From Vibrio coralliirubri (GTDB lineage Bacteria > Pseudomonadota > Gammaproteobacteria > Enterobacterales > Vibrionaceae): 64,000 nucleotides of DNA. The stretch spans positions 1,860,001-1,924,000 of the forward strand of contig NZ_AP025470.1 of assembly GCF_024347375.1 (NCBI RefSeq), written 5' to 3'. Shown in pieces: positions 27,288 to 35,756 of this stretch (the first letter of the stretch is position 1; every line of letters starts with the position of its first letter). The notes under the pieces were generated by a model. It ran no database searches. It saw only the letters and a list, made by a program, of their open reading frames with translations, and had not been told where the DNA came from. The position numbers and the translations under genes are program-made.

Positions 27288-27902
27288 TCATGTTTTAGTT
27301 GCTAACAAAGCACCGCAAGTCGCCAAAAAGCCACCAGATAATCTGTTCAATAGCGTCTTTGCTGAGCGCCCTTGAAATACAAAACGAGCTTTAGAGGCAG
27401 TGCAAGCATAGAGACTCAATACTCCACCTACAGCTACAGTTGAAATCACCAAAATCATCATCACATCTGTTGTGGTAAATGTTTTTAGGTCTATGAATGC
27501 GGGAAAGAAACCCATGTAAAACAAAATCGCCTTTGGGTTTGAAACTGTCATCAATAACCCGATAATCACGCTTGAAGCTTTCGTTCGTTGCTCCGAAGAT
27601 GTACTCGATGATTCACTAACATCTGACGTCCATGTTGTGTAAGCCAACCAAAACAAATAGGCAACGCCTACATATTTAATTACCGTAGCAAATTCACCCA
27701 TTGCGCTAGCTAAAGCCGATAAACCAGACAAAGCTAAGAATATAAAAATGTAATCCGCGATTAGTACGCCAAGCACCACTAACAAGCCTTGTTTCCAACC
27801 ATAGCTTAGAGACCTCGACAGAACTGCGAGAACGCTGGCTCCCGGTATGGCTGCAGATAGTAACATCGCAACAAATAGAGCTATTCCTGATGTAATTGAC
27901 AT
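27288..27902 (-). CDS. LysE/RhtB family amino acid exporter
   Basis: A 204-residue inner-membrane protein with about six hydrophobic helices. PGASVLAVLSRSLSYGWKQG (residues 20-39) with its G-x-x-x-G is the LysE/RhtB signature, and NPKAILFYMGFFPAFID lies near residue 122. It likely exports an amino acid or a related small molecule by proton exchange. Substrate unknown. Confidence 0.85.
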   Translation of the reverse strand: MSITSGIALFVAMLLSAAIPGASVLAVLSRSLSYGWKQGLLVVLGVLIADYIFIFLALSGLSALASAMGEFATVIKYVGVAYLFWLAYTTWTSDVSESSSTSSEQRTKASSVIIGLLMTVSNPKAILFYMGFFPAFIDLKTFTTTDVMMILVISTVAVGGVLSLYACTASKARFVFQGRSAKTLLNRLSGGFLATCGALLATKT

Positions 27903-27980
27903 AATCCCTCCCTAGATCGTTTGTCGTTCAAACGTTAAATTACTATCGTTATTTTCCGTATTCTAAAAGCTGCCTATCAC

Positions 27981-28325
27981 CTATAACTCCCAGAATCCGA
28001 GTTCGACGCCACCTTGAATAACAATGGCACACATGCCGTGACGTGGTAACTCCATTGGCGGCACCGCAACTTCGGCGCCTAGTTTCTCGGCTGTAGTTAC
28101 TGCAGACTGGATATCATCAACCAGCGTGTAATGTCGAACAGTTGGTTCTTCAGTTTCACGAAACGGTGCTCGAATGCCTATTACCCCACCATTAGATAGC
28201 TTTGCAGTGCGCGCTCCACCAAGGTTCACATCTGCACCACTGAACTTCACGTTGTAGAGCTGAGCGTATGTAGCACAAACAACATCGACTTCTGGGGTAA
28301 CCACTTCAAGATATTGAACCTTCAT
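27981..28325 (-). CDS. VOC family protein
   Basis: A 114-residue VOC-fold protein started at the ATG at 28325, which is preceded by AAGGAAA. MKVQYLEVVTPEVDVVCATY begins the fold, and HYTLVDDIQSAVTTAEKLG and the C-terminal VIQGGVELGFWEL complete it. Relatives are annotated as hydroxylases or glyoxalase-like proteins. The usual metal His is replaced in the first strand (QYLEV), so a binding role rather than catalysis is possible. Confidence 0.7.
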   Translation of the reverse strand: MKVQYLEVVTPEVDVVCATYAQLYNVKFSGADVNLGGARTAKLSNGGVIGIRAPFRETEEPTVRHYTLVDDIQSAVTTAEKLGAEVAVPPMELPRHGMCAIVIQGGVELGFWEL

Positions 28326-28413
28326 CAAATTTCCTTCTCGTGTTCTTTAAAACTCTCAATCTGCATACAGCTGCGCAGGTGTTTCTCATCAACAATTAGT
28401 CGGTTTCATATTA

Positions 28414-28884
28414 CTAAGCAATTTGACCACGCATGATAAATTGCGGGCCTGCTGCGCCACCTAAATACTGCTCACCGGTATCTTCGAAGCCGCCTTTCTT
28501 ATAACAGTTGAATGCTGCCGGATTTTTGCAATTCACAGTTAAGTAAATCGACTGATACGCTGAGTAATTCGCTTTTAAATATGGGAACAAAGCTTTGACC
28601 GTGCCAGTTCCTAAACCTTTACCTTGCTGGTTTTTATCAAGCACAAAAGCTCTTAGCCCAATGCTTCCTTCAGGGCAGAATTCGTAGTGCTCTGCGTAAG
28701 CGATATCCAGCTTAAAGAAACCAACAACTTCGTTATCAGACTTAATCACGTGCAAGTGCGTCGTTTCACTGCCGTCTAATAAAAACTCTGCAGCTGTACC
28801 AGCGAACTTAACCTGTTCATCGGCGAGTTGGATAGCCTGAACTGACGCCACATGGGATTCTTCAAGCCTTTCGATAGTTATCAT
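28414..28884 (-). CDS. GNAT family N-acetyltransferase
   Basis: A 156-residue GNAT protein with GLRAFVLDKNQQGKGLGTGT near residue 75-94 (acetyl-CoA loop Q-G-K-G-L-G) and NPAAFNCYKKGGF near 127. The substrate is unknown. It is the first of several GNAT genes in the next 2 kb. Confidence 0.85.
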   Translation of the reverse strand: MITIERLEESHVASVQAIQLADEQVKFAGTAAEFLLDGSETTHLHVIKSDNEVVGFFKLDIAYAEHYEFCPEGSIGLRAFVLDKNQQGKGLGTGTVKALFPYLKANYSAYQSIYLTVNCKNPAAFNCYKKGGFEDTGEQYLGGAAGPQFIMRGQIA

Positions 28885-28920
28885 TGTTGTTCCTTCTGTA
28901 TAACACGCACGAAAAACCGA

Positions 28921-29277
28921 CTAGAGCTCATCGCTAGTGTCTCGAGAACCGTAGTTTGGGAAGTTGATGTTAAGAACGTTATCGTCCTCAAGAGTGAATA
29001 GAACACTTCCATTCTCAACACCGGTTTCGTTCCTATCTGAACAACCTAGAAACAGCTCCCAATCAAACGAATATTGAAGTCGGTATTGATTCGCATTGAT
29101 GTGTAGAACGTCTTTGATTTTAATGCCGTTCACCACATGTGCCATATCATCGATGTATGACAAATCAGGGATTAACTTTTCTTCGAAATCACTCTTATGC
29201 TCGGTTAAGAAATTGAGCAGTTCAGAACATAACTCGGAGCCATGAACCAATGGTTTAGACAGACTAGAAAACAACAT
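28921..29277 (-). CDS. Hypothetical protein
   Basis: A protein of 118 residues from the ATG at 29277, which has GGAG nine bases upstream. A TTG at 29292 would add five residues. It is acidic, soluble and mixed alpha/beta with no signal peptide. Internal segments such as YRLQYSFDWELFLGCSDRNE gave no recognised family. Its place within a run of small enzymes gives no clue to its job. Confidence 0.55.
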   Translation of the reverse strand: MLFSSLSKPLVHGSELCSELLNFLTEHKSDFEEKLIPDLSYIDDMAHVVNGIKIKDVLHINANQYRLQYSFDWELFLGCSDRNETGVENGSVLFTLEDDNVLNINFPNYGSRDTSDEL

Positions 29278-29366
29278 TTCTAAATACTCCAAGGATTGTT
29301 TTGATATTGGGCGTATGCGCGCGAATCTGTTACAAATTAAAGCTCAGCTCGCACGAATCTTTAAGG

Positions 29367-29801
29367 CTAAACGTTACTATTATCCGAGCTATTAAACGAG
29401 TACATTCGAACTTCATCTCGAGGAAACCAGCCCAATTTTTCGTAAAACTGTTGAGCGTTGATGTTGTCGTTATAGACAAACAAGTGGGTCTTCGGAATAC
29501 CTAACCCTGCAAGTGCGTTGACCGCCTCTGCGACAAGCTTACAACCTAACTTTTGCCCTCTAAAGTTGGCCGAGACAGCTAAGTGCTGTAAATACCCACG
29601 ACGTCCATCCGTTCCGACCAACACAGCGCCAATGATCTCGTTGTTAGTTTCAGCCACAAAACTCAGACCGGGGTTACGATCTAAATAGCTCCCAATACTT
29701 TCTTTCGAATCGGCATCGCGAATACTCATACCTTCTGTTTGGCACCACAACGCGATCACTGAGTCGTAGTCTGAAATTGCCATTTCCCGAATGTTGACCA
29801 C
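29367..29801 (-). CDS. GNAT family N-acetyltransferase
   Basis: A 144-residue GNAT protein starting at GTG (29801), with GGAG six bases upstream. LQHLAVSANFRGQKLGCKLV near residue 71-90 has the acetyl-CoA loop R-G-Q-K-L-G, and NAQQFYEKLGW is motif B. The N-terminal IREMAISDYDSVIALWCQTEG is typical of YpeA-like acetyltransferases. Substrate unknown. Confidence 0.85.
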   Translation of the reverse strand: MVNIREMAISDYDSVIALWCQTEGMSIRDADSKESIGSYLDRNPGLSFVAETNNEIIGAVLVGTDGRRGYLQHLAVSANFRGQKLGCKLVAEAVNALAGLGIPKTHLFVYNDNINAQQFYEKLGWFPRDEVRMYSFNSSDNSNV

Positions 29802-29835
29802 TCTACTCTCCTTGTATATACGGGCGCTTAATACG

Positions 29836-30255
29836 CTACTTTTTGACGAGCGACTTTGTGAGAAACGATAGCGAGGAATCTGCAGGGTAATTTTTTAACA
29901 CCATCTGGCATTCATACCCTCGTTTCTCATAGAAAGGTTTGGCTTGGAAACTTAATGTATCGACCAATGACGACGTACAACCTTGAGACTTCGCATACTC
30001 TTCAATACGCTCAAGTAGCTCACTGCCGACTTGCTTTCCTCTCATCGAATCGTCGACCCAGAGGAACTTAATCAGTAACCAGTTTCCCCAAAGGTCAGCG
30101 ATAATGCCACCGACTTTGTTGCCTTCCTCCATCGCGTAGTACGCAACTTGAGACTTGGGGATCCCTTCCAGAAACGGTGTGTTGTGTTTGATTAACCCGC
30201 CTCGGACTTCATTAATGTCGTCATCGGAGGGCTCGATATCTAATTGGTATTCCAT
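29836..30255 (-). CDS. GNAT family N-acetyltransferase
   Basis: A 139-residue GNAT protein with LLIKFLWVDDSMRGKQVGSE near residue 61-80 (loop R-G-K-Q-V-G) and PFYEKRGYECQMVLKNYP near 110. It lies 35 bp downstream-oriented from its neighbour on the same strand, so the genes at 29367-30255 may be cotranscribed. Substrate unknown. Confidence 0.85.
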   Translation of the reverse strand: MEYQLDIEPSDDDINEVRGGLIKHNTPFLEGIPKSQVAYYAMEEGNKVGGIIADLWGNWLLIKFLWVDDSMRGKQVGSELLERIEEYAKSQGCTSSLVDTLSFQAKPFYEKRGYECQMVLKNYPADSSLSFLTKSLVKK

Positions 30256-30335
30256 TGACTTCCTATCTCTGGATTAACGGCTTATGTAACATGTTCGATT
30301 CACTTACTAGCAGATAGCTAAACCACTAAAGTGAG

Positions 30336-30767
30336 TTACTTATACAAGCTAAACTTCTTTGTAAATTCGCGTAGAATTTCCGTGTCACCAAACAGGCATA
30401 CACCAAGATACTCAAGGTCTTCTTCTTTGGTTTCTTTGGTTCGTTTCTGCTGCTCAACAGAACCACCTTCGATCATTGAGCTCGTAAAATCTGTAAATTT
30501 GATCCCTCGGATGAAGGCTTCTTCACTTACTTTTCTAAGCTTATTTGAGTTGTCTGCTTTCAGCACGATGAAAGGATAGTGAGATAGATTAGGGTGAACA
30601 TTGCCATCAAAATCTTGATAATCAACGTAGTAAGCCTCATCACTTTCTAATCGGTTAGATAGGCCAACGCTCAAGTGCCCTAGCACGTTCAATGTTCTTC
30701 CTAAATCCATCTTTTTGCTTAAAATCGCTATGAATCGTTTTTGGCTTTCGTCTGGTAAATTGCTCAC
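30336..30767 (-). CDS. DUF2000 family protein
   Basis: A 143-residue protein with RFIAILSKKMDLGRTLNVLG and HLSVGLSNRL, typical of DUF2000, a family with a peptidyl-tRNA hydrolase 2-like fold. HYPFIVLKADNSNKLRKV follows near residue 80. Activity is not established for the family. It is the last gene before attC-like sequences begin. Confidence 0.7.
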   Translation of the reverse strand: MSNLPDESQKRFIAILSKKMDLGRTLNVLGHLSVGLSNRLESDEAYYVDYQDFDGNVHPNLSHYPFIVLKADNSNKLRKVSEEAFIRGIKFTDFTSSMIEGGSVEQQKRTKETKEEDLEYLGVCLFGDTEILREFTKKFSLYK

Positions 30768-30801
30768 TACATATCCTCATTCATTCTTCATCGCACTATT
30801 T

Positions 30802-30905
30802 GTATAACGCATTACTGGGGCGTGAGCAATGCAACCTTAGTACTCAGTTAATACGTTTAGTCCATCCAATAATGGCGAGGAAAGACCAGTATTTGGTATC
30901 AAACC
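30802..30905. repeat. Degenerate attC-like site (outermost of the second cassette block)
   Basis: GTATAACGCATTACTGGGG and CGTGAGCAATGC match the left half of good attC sites (TAACGCC, TTAAGGTGTGAGCAACGC). The right half is poorly preserved. It is taken as the eroded far end of the cassette block. Confidence 0.5.
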
Positions 30906-30918
30906 ACAAGGGCATGAT

Positions 30919-31326
30919 TTAACTCATATCTTGGCAGAACCTAAACAGATAACCGTCTGGAGTTTGAACGATGAACTGCTTCTGAGTCGCAATCGAATCA
31001 CCACATTGATAAGACTTTGACTCTAACGCTAAGTAAATAGATTCAGCGGCACTTTCGTTAACTCTCTGATATAGAAGTTCGATATCGATAACATCCCATT
31101 GAAAGTTTACGCCACGCCCTAAAGGTAACGCCAGATCACCTGAAAGCCATTTTCGACTTTTGCCCGCAATCCCTTCAAGCATCACATCAACACCATCAAG
31201 CGTTAGATAAGCAAACTCCTCATCTGGGCGATCGTATTTCACTTCAAACCCTAACACATCGACAAAGAAGGATTTGCTCACATTAATATCGAAACAATAA
31301 AGCTCCGGAACTATTCGTAACGTCAT
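30919..31326 (-). CDS. VOC family protein (bleomycin-resistance type)
   Basis: A 135-residue VOC protein. PELYCFDINVSKSFFVDVLG begins the fold, FAYLTLDGVDVMLEG lies near residue 40, and QTPDGYLFRFCQD ends it. The second module, with strands around NFQWDVIDIELLY, resembles bleomycin-binding dimers, which do not need a metal. It is 42 bp from another VOC gene on the same strand, but the two are not close in sequence. Confidence 0.8.
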   Translation of the reverse strand: MTLRIVPELYCFDINVSKSFFVDVLGFEVKYDRPDEEFAYLTLDGVDVMLEGIAGKSRKWLSGDLALPLGRGVNFQWDVIDIELLYQRVNESAAESIYLALESKSYQCGDSIATQKQFIVQTPDGYLFRFCQDMS

Positions 31327-31368
31327 GATTTACCCTTTGCAGGTGCACTTAGAAATATGGAAAACTGT

Positions 31369-31746
31369 TCAGGATACCCACTTATCAAAAACAGCTTCAA
31401 TATTATGTCCGTCTGGGTCATGAATAAAACATGCGTAATAATTTTCGGTGTAATGTGGACGGGGCCCTGGAGCACCATTGTCTTTAGCTCCGGCCAACAG
31501 CGCAGCATCATAAAACTCATGGACTTGTTGTTGGTTGGCGACCCGAAAGGCAATGTGGAAACTCGTTAAAGGCCCCTCTACGTTCGAACTGCATATCTCA
31601 AATAAAAAGCCTTTTCCTAAATCAAAAGCCCAGAACTTTCCCTTTTCTCCAAAGGCGACTTTATACCCCAGTGGGCGAAACGCCTCTTCATAGAATGTGC
31701 GGCTTTTTTCTAAGTCACTTACGGAGACGGTCACGTGGTCAATCAT
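31369..31746 (-). CDS. VOC family protein
   Basis: A 125-residue VOC protein starting MIDHVTVSVSDLEKSRTFYE, a classic first module with a His metal ligand at residue 3. FHIAFRVANQQQVHEFYDAA holds the second ligand His, and FIHDPDGHNIEAVFD has the terminal Glu. All ligand positions of a metal-dependent glyoxalase-like protein are present. Substrate unknown. Confidence 0.85.
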   Translation of the reverse strand: MIDHVTVSVSDLEKSRTFYEEAFRPLGYKVAFGEKGKFWAFDLGKGFLFEICSSNVEGPLTSFHIAFRVANQQQVHEFYDAALLAGAKDNGAPGPRPHYTENYYACFIHDPDGHNIEAVFDKWVS

Positions 31747-31907
31747 ATTCTTACCTTAAGATTCGATGAGCAGAAAGATTATCTCAACGCCCTTATTCTT
31801 TGAAGCAAAACCAAACATATCAACCCACTAAAACGTAAAGCCATAGGCTCAACGTGTAGCACAAAGAAAGTAACCAACCGTTGTCAGGCTTCAATCGACT
31901 CTCCAAT

Positions 31908-32825
31908 TTAGGTCGCTGTTGTATTGGATTCTGCCACGACAAAGTGTTCTAGCTTGAAGATGTGATGCTCAGGAATTCTTCTACCGACAGGGGTAAAGTA
32001 CTCATCATTCAGATCAGCCAATGTCTTGTTTTGTGTTAATGCAAAACCATTTTCAGACAACAATGTTTCGATCTCTTCAGCGTTGAAGAACGATACCCAA
32101 GGTTCACCTACCTTTGCGGATAAGTTTTTAATGGTTTCCGCTCGCTTCGTCGCCTTGGGGTACCCTTTACCAAAACAAGCTTCCGGGTCATTCTGTAGCG
32201 ACTCATCGACATACGATATAAAGAAAGTAGAACCAGAATGTTTCGTAAGCTCAGACAGCTCTTTAATGGTCGAGGCTGTCGTGTCTTTGCTTATGTATTG
32301 CGAAACACCTTCTAGGGTAATGATCGTGCGCTTCGATTGATCGAACCCCGCGGCCAAGAGCTGTTCGGTGAGTGACTGGCGATTAAAATCGACGCCGACA
32401 TAGGTAACATTGCTCGCGTTAGGCAAATATTTAGGCAGCTTAGAGCGCTTTCTAACTTGAACTTCGGGCTGGTCCACTTCAAAAACCTTCAACGAAGAAG
32501 GCAGTTCAAGGCGATGAGCTCTCAAGTCATACCCTGCCCCTAATATGATGTATTGCTCTGAACCACTCGCCGCATTTTTTTCGACAAGATCATCAATGAA
32601 TCGAGTGCGAGAGATTAAGTGCTCATGAAAACCAGGTGCGAACTTTTGAGTTATCCAAACGCTAAGCTTATGCCCCATGAGTTTGATTAGACTTGCGCCT
32701 AAAACAAACCGTTTTGCATAAGGGTCGTTAATCACGCGCTGATTAGGTTTAGCCAAGGTTTCGATATAACGCTGTTTTGCCACACCTTGGGCAGTGCCGT
32801 CTTTTCTAAAAATCGAATCACTCAT
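31908..32825 (-). CDS. Class I SAM-dependent methyltransferase (leucine carboxyl methyltransferase-like)
   Basis: A 305-residue protein with the SAM-binding motif I-I-L-G-A-G-Y-D-L-R-A-H-R near residues 95-107 and VFEVDQPEVQVRKRS as the acidic second strand, as in the PPM1/LCMT (TIGR00027) family. Downstream TIITLEGVSQYIS fits the same fold. Bacterial members methylate polyketide or unknown small-molecule carboxylates. It lies in the cassette-like region but has no clear attC on its downstream side. Confidence 0.8.
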   Translation of the reverse strand: MSDSIFRKDGTAQGVAKQRYIETLAKPNQRVINDPYAKRFVLGASLIKLMGHKLSVWITQKFAPGFHEHLISRTRFIDDLVEKNAASGSEQYIILGAGYDLRAHRLELPSSLKVFEVDQPEVQVRKRSKLPKYLPNASNVTYVGVDFNRQSLTEQLLAAGFDQSKRTIITLEGVSQYISKDTTASTIKELSELTKHSGSTFFISYVDESLQNDPEACFGKGYPKATKRAETIKNLSAKVGEPWVSFFNAEEIETLLSENGFALTQNKTLADLNDEYFTPVGRRIPEHHIFKLEHFVVAESNTTAT

Positions 32826-32970
32826 AAAGCCCCCTACTATAAAAACTTACGCCGTATTATGTCATGGGAAACAAGACACCAACCTAAAACCATAAATCTT
32901 GATGCATAAACTCAGACTTAGCTCCAAAGTACCAAAGGTTAAGAATCTTCTTTTTAATACAAGGGCGCTA

Positions 32971-33399
32971 TCAGCGAAGTCTTTCGTTGATCTCCCAAAG
33001 CGCGTTTCTGTTTGAGTCATATGTTAGAAGTTCACTGGCTTCTCGGTAATCACACCAAAGGTAATCAGTGTGTTCACTTGATAGTTCAGGATCTTCTGTG
33101 ACTTTAACTGAGAAGGAATGCTCAGGAATGACGAATGGATGCTCAGTCCAATTGTGATTCCCAGCATAAAAGACTTTTGGAAGCATGCACATTGAATCGA
33201 GCAACTGCCAGTTATCACCGACTAACTGACTCTCTTCAGAGAGCTCTCGTTTTGCTGCTTCAAGTAATGATTCATTGTCTTCGCCACCACCGGATATTGC
33301 CTGCCATACACCATTGTCCCTTCTGCGTGCGATTAAAAACCGAGGTTTAGTGTCGACTATTTGATAGGGAAAGACCAAAACCTGAAAAGGTGCTCTCAT
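32971..33399 (-). CDS. Nudix hydrolase (dihydroneopterin triphosphatase-like)
   Basis: A protein of 142 residues from the ATG at 33399, which has GGAGGG seven bases upstream. The Nudix box reads G-G-E-D-N-E-S-L-L-E-A-A-K-R-E-L-S-E-E-S near residues 36-56 (REL-x-EE helix). AISGGGEDNE and the overall length resemble NudB, a folate pathway enzyme. The true substrate is unknown. A second Nudix gene follows 25 bp upstream on the same strand. Confidence 0.8.
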   Translation of the reverse strand: MRAPFQVLVFPYQIVDTKPRFLIARRRDNGVWQAISGGGEDNESLLEAAKRELSEESQLVGDNWQLLDSMCMLPKVFYAGNHNWTEHPFVIPEHSFSVKVTEDPELSSEHTDYLWCDYREASELLTYDSNRNALWEINERLR

Positions 33400-33424
33400 T
33401 GATGTGCCCTCCAATCGTTCACGT

Positions 33425-33841
33425 TTACGGAGCTAACTTCCCAAGGATGACCGGATCGCTCAACAGATTGGTCAGAGGAAGAAACAATGGCTTAGGTAAC
33501 TCATCTAGCTTAAACCATTTCCATTGCTTACATTTATCAGGCTCTGTCACCTGTGGTTCGCCGCTAACGTCAGAAGCAACAACAAACAGCGTTATATAGT
33601 GCTTGTTCTCTTTCTCAAAAATATCATTGGTAAAAGAAAGCTTCTCAAATCCACTAACAACAAGGCCAGTCTCTTCAAGTGTTTCGCGTTTGGCACACTC
33701 TTCAATGCTCTCACCCCATTCAAGGTGTCCGCCCGGCGTTGCCCACGTATGAGCCCCGTGAGAACCAATTCGTTCTCCAAGTAACACTCGCCCTTCACGT
33801 AGAATAACCGCAGCGACACCTACTCTTACTTCCTGACTCAC
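33425..33841 (-). CDS. Nudix hydrolase
   Basis: A 138-residue protein with a Nudix box G-G-H-L-E-W-G-E-S-I-E-E-C-A-K-R-E-T near residues 37-54, then LEETGL. The pattern TWATPGGHLEWGES is typical of nucleoside-triphosphate pyrophosphatases such as the NUDT15/MutT-like group. It probably removes a damaged or non-canonical nucleotide. It lies beside, but is not similar to, the Nudix gene at 32971-33399. Confidence 0.85.
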   Translation of the reverse strand: MSQEVRVGVAAVILREGRVLLGERIGSHGAHTWATPGGHLEWGESIEECAKRETLEETGLVVSGFEKLSFTNDIFEKENKHYITLFVVASDVSGEPQVTEPDKCKQWKWFKLDELPKPLFLPLTNLLSDPVILGKLAP

Positions 33842-33958
33842 TTAAAACTCCTTAATTCTTACCAAAAGACAAACGAACAGCTAAGTGACTAACAATGCTG
33901 AGATTGCGTTCAAACTTACCACTGACGCCAAGCCGAGTGAAGTACCAAATATTGAGAA

Positions 33959-34786
33959 TCACATTTGGATACTTCGTTTTATGTAGTCTTCAACTAACTC
34001 GACAGGCTCGAACGAAGAACTAATTGGTAGTTTTAGATTCAGTTGTTCAATACCAACGGCCATAGAGCCATTTTCTGACTCAAACTCTTCCCAACTGATC
34101 TTTCTCACTTTTGTTACCGCTTTGGCGGCCAATAAGAGTTGAGCGAATTCTGCAGGACTATAACCTTGAGTCTCTGCAATAAAATGCTGCTTTTCTAAGG
34201 TTCGGCCTTGCGCCAAAAGTAAATAGAACCGTGCAATGTCATATACATGAACATATTGGTTAAATCCTATAGACGGCATACCTACTTGGATCGTTTGGCT
34301 AGCGAAAGATTCTACAATTCGCTTTAACTGACAGTTCTCACCGCCATAAACCAAACTAGGACAGTAAACGACGTGCCACCTGTTTCTAATAGCGCTCTGT
34401 ATTGTTTCTACATCTAATCTAACGGCTTCCAAGGGTTTGAGCCTAAACTGACTCAAATCAGCGCTAGAGGCGTTACCAAAGAGCCAAACACCCGATGTAT
34501 GTATCTTTGTTGCATCTCTAGCGGCAAGTAGGTCTAACTCAGATAGCAACCTTTGCTCCACATCTGCAATTTCATCTGCTGAGAATTGTGACCAATGTGG
34601 ACGCGCGCAATTCACAACCACATCAAAGTAGCCTTCAAAATCGGACCTATTTTCTATCAACCCGACAGTAAGAGGTGTGACGATTTTGTCTCTACCGTAT
34701 GTAAAAACTTCAAAGTCACTTTTTGCGAATAGCGATGTAACGTGACGGCCAATGTACCCACTAGCCCCTGCAATCAATACTTTCAT
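33959..34786 (-). CDS. NAD-dependent epimerase/dehydratase family protein
   Basis: A 275-residue extended SDR. The Rossmann motif G-A-S-G-Y-I-G lies at residues 7-13 (MKVLIAGASGYIGRHVTSLF). HVVYCPSLVYGGENCQLKRI holds YG after the sugar-binding region, but the canonical Y-x3-K is not obvious, so catalytic activity is uncertain. It may act as a binding or reductase protein. Confidence 0.7.
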   Translation of the reverse strand: MKVLIAGASGYIGRHVTSLFAKSDFEVFTYGRDKIVTPLTVGLIENRSDFEGYFDVVVNCARPHWSQFSADEIADVEQRLLSELDLLAARDATKIHTSGVWLFGNASSADLSQFRLKPLEAVRLDVETIQSAIRNRWHVVYCPSLVYGGENCQLKRIVESFASQTIQVGMPSIGFNQYVHVYDIARFYLLLAQGRTLEKQHFIAETQGYSPAEFAQLLLAAKAVTKVRKISWEEFESENGSMAVGIEQLNLKLPISSSFEPVELVEDYIKRSIQM

Positions 34787-34937
34787 TCTTTCCCTGAACT
34801 TTGCATAAATGAAGCCCTAGCTTTACTTCTAAGCCAGAACATCGCGCTCAAAGGTTAAGTTAGTTCCGTTATCCAGTCGAGAGTTATCAACCAGCGTCGT
34901 TATCTTCATAGTTCTCTTTTGATTCATTTACGGCAAG

Positions 34938-35048
34938 TGCTGTTAAGGCCTGTCGGTCACATGCAATGCCGAAACCCGACTAACTTAAACATTAAGCGTA
35001 CACATTTTTGGAAATACCACATGCCACGATTCACATCTAAATTGTTTG
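34938..35048. repeat. Degenerate attC-like site
   Basis: The left half (TGTTAAGGCC, TCACATGCAATGCC) and right half (ATGCCACGATTCACATC, TAAATTGTTTGTGG) correspond to the halves of intact attC sites in the window, with many changes. The right half overlaps the stop codon of the GST gene. Confidence 0.55.
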
Positions 35049-35639
35049 TGGTTCTGAAACTTCAACACTTTCATTCAACCTTATATACATCAAGTGGTTG
35101 TCGTAGAAATTATTTCTCGCACAACCATGTTGTAACGCCTTTTTATAGATTGAAGCCACAAATATATCAGCAACGCTAAAGTCACTGCCTACTGCAAACT
35201 CTGATTCACGACAGATTGACGTACTTAACTTTTCTAGACAGCACATAATCCATTCCCCACGAAGCTCACGCTTTGAACGCTCATCTAGCTCTGGACGCAT
35301 GAACCTTAATACTATTCTGTTTTGAGGGGAATGAATACTAGAGTTTACGTATTCGCAAACTCTACGAATGTGCGTTTTTTCAACAAGATCTTGTCCAAAT
35401 AAGTTGGGGTTAGGGAATCGCTCTTCAAGATACTCAATAATCGCAATTGATTCAGAAAACACTGAACCATCGACCGAGAGTGATGGAACATAACCAAAAG
35501 GATTTATATCTAGGTATGTGGTCGTTAGTTCATCAGAGCTAACCTCGATTCTATCGTAAGGTATCCGCTTGAAATTAAGCACCCACTCGACCCTTTCGGA
35601 ACTGTTCGATCCTTGTGCGCTATACAATAAGACTTGCAT
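35037..35639 (-). CDS. Glutathione S-transferase (cassette-like)
   Basis: A 200-residue GST. VLLYSAQGSNSSERVEWVLN starts the thioredoxin-like domain with S-x-x-S near the active Ser. YVPSLSVDGSVFSESIAIIE is the glutathione-binding stretch, with cis-Pro in VPSL and S-E-S-I. The C-terminal helix FSVADIFVASI is typical. It resembles maleylacetoacetate isomerase-type GSTs. It lies between attC-like sites. Confidence 0.8.
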   Translation of the reverse strand: MQVLLYSAQGSNSSERVEWVLNFKRIPYDRIEVSSDELTTTYLDINPFGYVPSLSVDGSVFSESIAIIEYLEERFPNPNLFGQDLVEKTHIRRVCEYVNSSIHSPQNRIVLRFMRPELDERSKRELRGEWIMCCLEKLSTSICRESEFAVGSDFSVADIFVASIYKKALQHGCARNNFYDNHLMYIRLNESVEVSEPQTI

Positions 35640-35660
35640 TCATCCTCCCCAAAGCATGCT

Positions 35661-35756
35661 GATGCGTTAAGTTGTAAACTACGTAACCGCACTTCCAGCA
35701 TTTATCGACAAACCGAACTAGCTCCAACTAAAAATGCCGCACGTTAAGATTCATTA
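35661..35756. repeat. Degenerate attC-like site
   Basis: GATGCGTTAAGTTGTAAAC and AAAAATGCCGCACGTTAAG, ATTCATTATCAA match the two halves of intact sites (TAACGC, TTAAGG and ATGCCACGCGTT, GAATCA) with several changes. It lies directly after the phosphotransferase gene. Confidence 0.55.
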
